DNA of 64,000 nucleotides from Tubulanus polymorphus (lineage: Eukaryota > Nemertea > Palaeonemertea > Tubulaniformes > Tubulanidae): positions 1,426,001-1,490,000 of the forward strand of contig NC_134028.1 in NCBI RefSeq assembly GCF_964204645.1, in the 5' to 3' direction. Position numbers and translations under genes: made by a program. Shown piece by piece: positions 57,101 to 64,000 of the stretch. The notes under the pieces are model-generated. The model ran no database searches. It saw nothing but the letters and a program-made list of their open reading frames with translations, and was not told the origin of the DNA. How positions within the stretch are numbered: position 1 is the stretch's first letter; each line of letters opens with the position of its first letter.

Positions 57101-60100
57101 TATTACTGACCACATCTTTCGATCCCTCATCACTCGTTTCTGCCGTTTGTTTTACTTCTTGCGCCACCTGCAGGGCCACTTTTGTAGCGTCTAATTCCAC
57201 TAATAAATCGTTGTATTTAGATTTCAATTCATTGTGATCGTATTTTTCAACTTCTAGTTCATCTTTGATTTGTTCCAGTTCATCTTCTTTAGCGTCGAGA
57301 TCATCGAGTAAAGCTTCCGAATCTTGCGATAAACCTAGAGCCGTTTTCACCTGCATTAACTCATCCGACAGTTCATCGAACTCACAACATTTCTCTTTCA
57401 ATGATTCCGTCAATTGTTCCACTTCGCATTCGTTCTTTTTATTCTCGTGTTCCTCGTTTCGAAGTTGAGTCTCGGTCGCGATCAGTTTCAATTTCAAATC
57501 CTCGAATTCCGACGTCAGATCGTCGTAGCGATTCAACAGATCTTCGTGTTCCGCGCACTTTTTCTCGAGAAGTTCGTTGCCGTTTTCGATACGTTCGTCT
57601 TTATAATCGTTCGCTTTTTTCTGCGAGTCGAGAATTTGAAGCGAATCCTTCAACGTTACTTTCAAATCGTCGTGATCCGAAAGCAGACTTTCATATTTTT
57701 GTGTCACTTGCATCAAATCGATCGACAGATTTTCACATTCTTGTTTACGCGATTGTAACTCGGTTTGTAACTGTTCGCAGAGATCGTCCTGAGAATGAGA
57801 TGTTGCGTTTTGTTCGCGAAGTTCGTCTTTAATTTGCTGATATTCCGTCGATAAATCGTTGTATTTATTCATCATATCCGCGTAATCTTTACGCAAAGTT
57901 TCGAAATCCGATCGTAAATTAGAAATCTCTTCGTCTTTATCTCTCGTCGATTGACTTTCTTCGAACGACTTCTCGCTCAATTCGTCGATTTGACTCTCGA
58001 AGTCTTTAATTCGATTCTTTAATCGTTCATTCTCTCGTGATTTCTCGCTGAATTTCGATTTTAAATCCTCCGATTCTAACTCGAGATCTTTAATCTGTTT
58101 TTTCTTTTTGCGGCTCTCGACGCGCTGTTCTTCCATTTTCTGCTGAAGCTGAATTAATTCATCTTCGCGCTCTTCGTATTTACGTTTCCAACGTTTCGCA
58201 TCTTTAATCAGCGCGTCATTGCGTGTTCGATCGATCTCCCCCGACGACGGCGACGATTCTTCAAATCGCTTTTTTAACGACATGTTTTCACGAATAACCT
58301 CTTCAAGTTCTAACTCCAATTCTAATTTAGCCGAGCCGTTAATACTGTTTTGTTTATCCATTATCTTAACCTTATCTTCTAAGGAACCACATCTTTCGAG
58401 AAGATTCTTCGAGTCCTGAAAAATATGAAGCGTAATGTTGTCTTAAGTCCTTATTGAATACATCTCATTTAGTTAATTTGGTTATCGTTTGAAGCACATT
58501 TCAACCTCGGCGCTCAGTTTTTTTTAGTCCCTCTGTCACTAAAGGATACATAACTGAACTTAAAAATAAAATTCTGCTGCTTCCGTAGCACCTAAAACAT
58601 TGAAATCTTATGAAAACCTGATGAAAAACATATTTTCCCAAGGCGGCACGGGGACAGAGGAATCAAAGCAGCAGAAATAATCATTTAGGTAAACAAGGAA
58701 CAACCAAATAAAACATGATTATTGTCAAATATATCTAATAAAAATAAGTAGTGTAATAAGAGAAGTCAGACGGTGTTTCAATGACTCACTTCATTGCTCT
58801 TCTGTTGTCTGTTTTTCATCTGTGATTTAAGCATGCTGTTCTCCTCGTGTAAAGTTATCAATTCTTTCTGCGCCTGTTCGAGTTGGCCTTGCAGTGACTC
58901 AACCTGAAAAAATAAAACGCACCGTTGGCATCGGTTATCACAACAACAATCGATGAATTCTACCAAACACAGTTTATCTAAGCTACTTGTAGATTCTACG
59001 TTAGACACAATACTGATAGGTTTTTATCCGTGCAGCTGTTCTATAATCCGGTCGGTGCTCACTGTGTGCGATCACAACAAAATCAATTCATGCTTCAAAA
59101 TATAATCCATAGGTAAAACTCGTGAATTCAGAACAATTTCCCACAGAATTACAGATTACACTACCACATAATTACAGATTACACTACCACAGAATTACAG
59201 ATTACACTACCACAGAATTACAGATTACACTACCACAGAATTACAGATTACACTTCCACAGAATTACAGATTATACTTCCACAGAATAGTGCGTATATAA
59301 CGTACACCAATATTACAATACATTCAAAGCAGTGTAAATTCAAAGCTGCAAGAGCCAGAGCCAAGATAAGACTAGTCTAAGTCTATTATAGGTCACATAG
59401 CCAATCTAACAATTCTGGACTAGTCTTGAGGGTCTGGTTGCATGCACAGTCATAGCTTTAGAGCAGTCTATGACAATCTTAGTTCTATAGCCAATCCAAC
59501 ACCTTCAGTTTAGTCTTCAGATTCAAAACAACTTTTATGCAACTAGACACAAATGTTTAGATACTGCTAACCAAAATGAGCTCGCTATGTTATACTTGGT
59601 GTATGTTTGTTACTGCCGAAACCTACCTCAACTTCAAGAAGCCCAAACATTGTGATTTCCCTTTGCTTTCCTGCCTCAGTTTGTAGATTTTTCCCCTAAT
59701 GAAAGCAGGCAATAAGCATCAATAATACAAATTAGAAGCATTAGGCAATGATGAAGCAGTTTGTGTTACTGTAATTAATTCATATATATTATCAGCATCG
59801 GAATAGCTTAGCAATATTGATATATCTTTCTGCTTTTCTCAGTAAAAATTAGAGGTGAAAATTCTAAATAAAAGGAAAATTGAGATGGAATTGACAATAT
59901 TTAACTGATAAGAACAGTTGTAAGAAGATAAAACTAAGAGGCATACTTTATTTTCTTCTTTCATATACATGTATAATGAACTTGTATTAAAATGTGAAGA
60001 AAAATTAAGCGACATTTGTGCACGAGAATTGTTGCATTGCGAACTATATCGAGTGGCGAGTTAACAAGATAAAAGTTACTAAAAGCAATGAGATTGAAAA

Positions 60101-63100
60101 ATAAAACTACAAATAAAACAAACGAAGTGAAATGATTGTTACAGATTGAATTCTTACCTCTAAATTCTCTTCGACGTCAGTAATGATCCGCGTTGAGGGG
60201 GGCGGAGGAGACCGAACCCGTGGAATTTTAGATCTCAATTTATTCAGTTTTTTCTCGATCGGTGAAGGATTGTGAAGCCCGTTCTCGTCAGGGTTACTGC
60301 TACTCGTACTCAGATCGTCGTGTGATTGGCTGTGATGATTCAGCGGCGAGCTCGTTGAATCTGCTCGTTTAGTGAATCGGTGTTGTCTACTGTCTGAATC
60401 GGGACGTGAATTCGACGTAGCGACAACAGTTTCCTCGTTATTTTCATTACCGTTTTCCTCATCGACGCTTGATTTGTGAACCGCGTTAGAATTCTGTTGC
60501 TGTGAATTGGTAGTAGTTTTGTATTTGCTATTTTTCGGAGGATACATGCGTAGTAACGGTCTATCGGTATCCGTCGGTTTCCAGTCGACTGTTACCGTAT
60601 TGCGTCTGCTCGTTTCGTCCGAGTCGTTCGGCGAGGTTTTCGGACCGACCGTCGGAAGCGAGCGTCTCGCCGACCTCGGTTTCTCCGAACTCCGCGGCGA
60701 TGACGATCGATTCGAATTTTCGCAACATTTCATCAGCGCCTGCAACCAGTTCGTTCTGATACCGTACGTCATCGCTGACAGAACATAAACTCCATTCTTC
60801 GTCTGAAATATGAGAAAATTAATTTGAAATTGCACAAATAAAAACACAATTCTAATATTTAGACTTTGTGAACGTTGATTAAAGATAAATATAAATAATT
60901 AGACGAGAAAATACACAATATCCGTGTATGATGATAACGAGAGAAATCCCACAATAATGAAGCTAAGATTGAAAATTCTATATCATTCAGTACGCCTGAT
61001 GATGGCTAGCAGGTGATAGCCGAAACGTCGCTCCTCAAATATAATCATTCTGATATAGAATTTTCAATCTTAGCTTCGTTATTGTGGGATTTCTCTCGTC
61101 ATATATAGATAAGTTTTCTATAGCGCAGGTATCTGCAAGTTTTGTCCAAATAGAAATATCTTTAGATGAGTTTAAACTATACCAGTTTCATCAGCGCGGT
61201 GCATAATGGCAAAATGCTCTAGCCCCAAAGGGGTTCGCACAGTCTATGTTTCATAAAATCAGATCTTACCTTCACGCTAAATCCATAGTTTTTAGAAATC
61301 TCCAATTCTTTGACGTCCTGTAACGATGTTAGATCTATCCTACCCTCGATGTGGTTGGCATCTTCATCTCTAGAGTCGCGATAATATTTCAGAATACTTC
61401 CACCGAGTACGAACCAATGTTTCGTCCATTCCTTTAACGCAGAACAGAATGAAAACTGATCGATTATCAAGACTAAAAATTAAAATCACCTTCTACGCAT
61501 GAGGACTGATATTTCTTTATATCAGGGCTGTGATTCAACATGTTTCTGTATTTAGCTGTTTACTACTAACCTGACTGTGTCTGTTCTGTTTGTACAACCA
61601 GCCTTTTTTCATGTAAGCGATATCCTGAATCAAACAAAAACAATAACATCGTACAAAAAATAAAATATGAGATAATTTTTTCGCTGCCTGTGAGAATCTT
61701 TATATGTTTCTACGAAGATGTTTAGTATTAATAACACTAACGTGATTTGTTGTATTTTTACAGTTAGTACTCACTTCATCGTTATCTGGAGAATGACGAG
61801 GTGAATGAGGCTCCTTCTACAAGAAAACATCGGTTTTATCAGATATCACTTTAAAATGTTTGCACGTTAAGAAGTTATTATACTTTCTTCACTTATCAGG
61901 GCGGCCACTCTTATTTAACTCGCTTTCCCCCTGACTATTCCCTGACACTATGTTGTTTTCTTTGATTTGATCTGCTAAGAATCCAATCAATTCACACAGT
62001 CAAATACGTACAACATGGACAAAAACTGTTTGATTTCAAATTCCCTGACTTTTCCCTGATTTTTAGATTTTTTATAAAATTCCTCAACTATTCCCTGTTT
62101 TCAGGTAAATGGCCACCCTGCTTGTAGAATGTAGTGAACAATGAATGTTACCTTTGATTTATTAGTAAATGCAGCGATTGACCCGGAGTCGACGGAGAAA
62201 CTGCGAATACCTCTGTTTTTCTCAGTAGTTCGACTCTTGTCTGATGCGTCTGCGCTCCTCACACGACTGTGACGATCGCTATTTGAACGTTTCATTCCTG
62301 TCAAATTCTCTAAATTCGCGATCTTCGAAAATCCGAAACGCGTTTGCACGACGATGTCGTTGTCGCTACTGGCAACGACGGAATTCCCCGCCGAGGAACG
62401 CGTCATCGGTAACGAACTGAATCGACCTCGCGAGTCACGACGCGTCGTCGCGTCAACCGCGTCCAGTCCGTCGTCCCATGATTTACGGATATCCGACGGT
62501 ACCGAGCTGACCGATTCCCCGCCATCCGTCCGTAAATCAGTAAAACTATTACTCTTACGTAAAGAATCCTGATATCCGCTGTCACTTTTATGTTTTAAAC
62601 TGCGTACGTTACGATAAGAAGTCGGTGTTGATGATTTTGCGGTACTTTTCATCGGGGACTGAGATTCGGACTCGCGCGATGATCCCGATTGTTGCGTATA
62701 TCCGACACCGGAATCACTGTTCAGTTTACGTCTCGTAGTGATATTACTTTTATCCTGCGTAGAATGATTATTAGTGATCGCAGTTTGTATATGGTTTGTG
62801 TGACAGCTGTCTAACCCTGTCTGATGACTGTCTAATCCTGTCTCGCTGATATTCCTAGTTTTAGGCGTAATAACCGATCGTGTAGATAAAGCACCCTAGA
62901 AATAAACGCACAATAAATACATAGGAAAATATGCTGTGATATTTCTCTAGCCCTACGTTAGCTCACAACAATGTCTGACATTTATTCTGATGATTTATGA
63001 ATTAGTCTTAGTGTTTGGTTGACTATAAATATATCTCATTGAATGAAGATAATAAACTGTGAACGGACGAGAAGCTACCGGTAACTGTCACCTATTTAAA

Positions 63101-64000
63101 ATGGTTTTTCCAAAAAAAAATGTCTTCAAGGAAACAGAGTGAAACCCGGGTCACTGGAATGAGTGTTGTTTCAGTCGCATTTGGAACACGTTTGTAGGTA
63201 AAATCGCTTGTAGGTAAAACCTGGATACTTACGGTAGATTCCGATCTCTGAACCGGTGTAGCCGGAAGAGTCCGTTTACGCTTTGTAGCGTTACTGCGAG
63301 GATACATGATCAGTACGTCGTACCACCTAAAAACATCAATTTAAAAAAAAATTTCAGATTCTACTCGTTGATGAAACACTCTGAATTATAAAAATCCCCG
63401 ACTAAGAATGAAAAATAATGTCTGAAAAGTTTATTTGAGCAAGGATTGTATTCCTGAACATGACATAGTAGGATATAGTTAAATACACTACATTAGCAAC
63501 ACTACAATACACTAGCTCAAGGAAACATTTCAAACTTTCCATTTTTACTGTGCAATTTCTATATGATATTATATACATTTTGGACTATGTAACTGTAGGG
63601 GACTGTAGGTCTGGGTCCTTATGTCACTGTAGCATAGATTACGGTATATAATACCAGCATGTCTCAGATTGTCTAGAGTCAGGTTGGATAATTAGACGTA
63701 TTCTATTAATGACACGCTGAGTTTCGCGTATGCAATCATTAATTCATATTACGGGTCACAATCTATTTACTCATTAATACAAGATAAGTCGTATTTGATA
63801 TGAAAGTGAATTTGACAACAGAATGGATCGAGTTCTAATCTTATAACTCTTAGTAAATATATTAAATTAGTGCTAGTGAACTGATACACACTGGTATTCT
63901 TATACAGACTATCGGTACGTCAGAGTGACTGATTAGTGAAAGTGGGTTTCGATTCTTAGAAGCTTACTGGTAATTTGTAATTACCTCAGGGATTTACGCA
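52353..64000 (-). CDS. MPRIP/outspread-like protein, 5' end outside the window
   Basis: Ortholog candidate of vertebrate MPRIP (p116Rip) and Drosophila outspread, actin-associated scaffolds that bind RhoA and the myosin phosphatase targeting subunit. Exons (minus): 63985-64000+ (partial), 63233-63326, 62152-62895, 61775-61816, 61571-61624, 61270-61431, 60158-60802, 59627-59695, 58790-58903, 54666-58415, 54019-54109 and 52353-53041. All joins keep phase, giving about 2150 residues in the window. The layout is end of PH1 (WYDVLIMYPRS), Ser-rich linker, PH2 (KKGWLYKQNRHSQ, EWTKHWFVLGG, IRTNWLQALMK), Ser/Pro-rich linker, very long coiled coil and basic Ser/Pro-rich tail. The PH2 sequence with its LSAMTxGIRxNW ending is characteristic of MPRIP. 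Confidence 0.9.
53900..53933 (-). ncRNA. Hammerhead-core-like motif, copy in intron
   Basis: On the minus strand CTGATGA is followed by a short stem (CTAT/ATAG plus GC/GC), then GAAA and a hairpin TTGTAA-TTCT-TTACAA in the stem III position. As in the 5591-5623 copy there is one extra A before stem II. It lies in the intron between 53041 and 54019. Confidence 0.3.
54189..54443. mobile_element. MITE copy 2, inverted relative to copy 1
   Basis: The same family as 51994-52256 in opposite orientation, sharing GCACTAGCCCGGGGGACAAG (reverse sense), GATAATGATAACCTACTTGC and TGATGAGAATATACTTGTCC. Its ends (GGATCCAATCTAAGG, CTTAGATCTGACCC) are more diverged, and the flanks TCAAACTCA / TGAAACTGT agree at only 6 of 9 positions, so it may be older. 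It lies in an intron of the MPRIP-like gene. Confidence 0.85.
54537..58415 (-). other. Giant coiled-coil exon with two possible 3' ends
   Basis: The exon starts after an acceptor at 58416-58417 (DSKNLLERCGSLEDKVKIMD) and stays open for more than 1250 codons of heptad-rich Glu/Lys/Leu sequence, typical of a long parallel coiled coil. A perfect donor (ATG|GTGAGT, boundary at 54666) joins in phase to 54019-54109. If the donor is not used, the frame runs to a TAA at 54537-54539, adding 42 residues ending YLVQNFNE. The small exons 58790-58903 (LEQAQKELITLHEENSMLK) and 59627-59695 (LQTEAGKQREITMFGLLEVE) lead into it. Confidence 0.88.
59149..59285. repeat. 23-bp minisatellite, about 6 copies
   Basis: Unit CAGAATTACAGATTACACTA + CCA, with CATAATT and ACTTCCA variants. 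Intronic. Confidence 0.95.
59627..59695 (-). CDS. 69-nt coiled-coil exon, possibly alternative
   Basis: On the minus strand, GCTTTCATTAG precedes and GTAGGT follows a 69-nt segment in phase 0-0 that encodes a heptad-like stretch. It joins PH2-linker ENLE to VESLQGQ of the next exon. It can be skipped without a frame change. Confidence 0.55.
60934..61102. mobile_element. Inverted-repeat element with hammerhead-like centre
   Basis: Arms of about 50 nt (ACGAGAGAAATCCCACAATA.. and its complement; AAGATTGAAAATTCTATATC and its complement) enclose a 60-nt centre. The centre holds CTGATGA (60996-61002), a 5-bp stem GGCTA/TAGCC and GAAAC (61022-61026). It lies in the intron between the two halves of PH2. 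The CTGATGA..GCCGAAACG signature is typical of Penelope-like element termini (recalled, not searched). Confidence 0.7.
60996..61025 (+). ncRNA. Hammerhead-core-like motif, best copy
   Basis: CTGATGA - T - GGCTA..TAGCC - GAAA in the loop of the inverted repeat at 60934-61102. All conserved core bases are present, but one extra base separates CTGATGA from stem II, and no clear stem III with a UH cleavage site is visible. Confidence 0.4.
61899..62116. mobile_element. MITE-like element with CAGGGYGGCCA ends
   Basis: The left end CAGGGCGGCCACTC and the right end AAATGGCCACCCTG are near-complements. The inside has repeated TTCCCTGACTTTTCCCTG. About 0.22 kb, intronic, non-coding; related to the three decayed copies in GBF1 introns. 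No clear target duplication is seen. Confidence 0.65.
62152..62895 (-). other. Ser/Arg-rich linker exon between PH domains (248 residues)
   Basis: Acceptor TTTCTAG at 62896-62897, donor GTAACA below 62152. It is rich in Ser, Thr, Arg and Asp with many basic-Ser phosphosite-like motifs (RSFSVDS, RFSSLPMT, KRSNSDRH, RKSNSF). It is probably intrinsically disordered and phosphoregulated (inference). The 42-nt exon 61775-61816 (EPHSPRHSPDNDE) follows and leads into PH2. Confidence 0.85.
62896..63984. other. Introns of the MPRIP-like gene
   Basis: Apart from exon 63233-63326, nothing else was recognised here on either strand. Confidence 0.6.
63233..64000 (-). other. End of PH domain 1 and its linker exon
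   Basis: Exon 63233-63326 encodes WYDVLIMYPRSNATKRKRT, the last helix of PH1 (compare RWW.DVL..YPR in MPRIP) and a basic linker. A preceding exon appears to end at 63985 (CTGAG|GTAATT on the minus strand), giving K-S-L-R in the matching phase 2. That exon runs off the window, so its call rests on splice site and phase only. Confidence 0.7.

Larger units (their letters stand above)
60158..61624 (-). other. PH domain 2 exons plus Ser/Pro linker
   Basis: Exons are 61571-61624 (IAYMKKGWLYKQNRHSQ), 61270-61431 (EWTKHWFVLGGSILKYYRDS, GRIDLTSLQDVKELEISKNY) and 60158-60802 (TKNGVYVLSAMTYGIRTNWL). Together they form a complete PH fold ending in the invariant Trp helix. The rest of the 215-codon exon is disordered Ser/Pro/Asn-rich sequence ending in KIPRVRSPPPPSTRIITD. 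Confidence 0.93.

Noticed and set aside
55353-58419. Several antisense frames of 60-143 residues across the giant coiled-coil exon
   Set aside because: They are shadows of the sense coiled-coil frame, Ser/Arg/Phe-rich because of its codon use.

Overview
The window is nuclear DNA of an animal: AT-rich, intron-dense, with GT-AG introns, metazoan signalling and trafficking genes and many small non-autonomous transposons. The protein sequences and gene density fit a bilaterian invertebrate, most likely a lophotrochozoan such as a mollusc, but the sequence alone does not prove the phylum.

Three protein-coding genes could be rebuilt exon by exon, with splice phases that agree throughout. (1) Plus strand, 1.1-10.8 kb: the 3' half of a CaMKII gene, with the variable linker (two well-supported cassette exons and one weak microexon) and the complete hub/association domain, followed by a repeat-rich 3'UTR. 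(2) Minus strand, 47.96-34.13 kb: a complete GBF1 gene (Arf GEF of the cis-Golgi) with 35 coding exons adding up to 5667 nt, or 1888 residues plus stop. (3) Minus strand, 64.0-52.35 kb: most of an MPRIP/outspread-type gene (myosin phosphatase Rho-interacting protein). It contains the end of PH domain 1, all of PH domain 2, a coiled-coil exon of about 3.75 kb and a basic Ser/Pro-rich tail. Its 5' end lies beyond the window.

Between CaMKII and GBF1 (about 13.7-34 kb) I find no convincing gene. This stretch holds two small inverted-repeat elements (14.77-15.49 kb), a 6.8 kb complex satellite (15.8-22.56 kb) built of a 76-bp unit and 14 copies of a long palindrome, a diverged duplication with hairpins (23.1-24.15 kb), two minisatellites (25.7-27.5 kb), a degenerate array with a period near 330 bp (28-30.45 kb), and two opposed LINE 3' fragments (30.9-31.7 kb). 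A possible acidic C-terminal exon lies at 30.8 kb on the minus strand.

Functionally, CaMKII is a Ca2+-dependent kinase, GBF1 activates Arf1 at the ER-Golgi boundary, and MPRIP/outspread links RhoA and myosin phosphatase to actin. They are independent genes rather than one system. The most interesting non-genic signals are the quantised satellite with its 1619-bp higher-order repeat, three dispersed hammerhead-core-like motifs in or near inverted repeats, in-phase microexons in CaMKII and GBF1, and a splice choice that swaps the C-terminus of the MPRIP-like protein.
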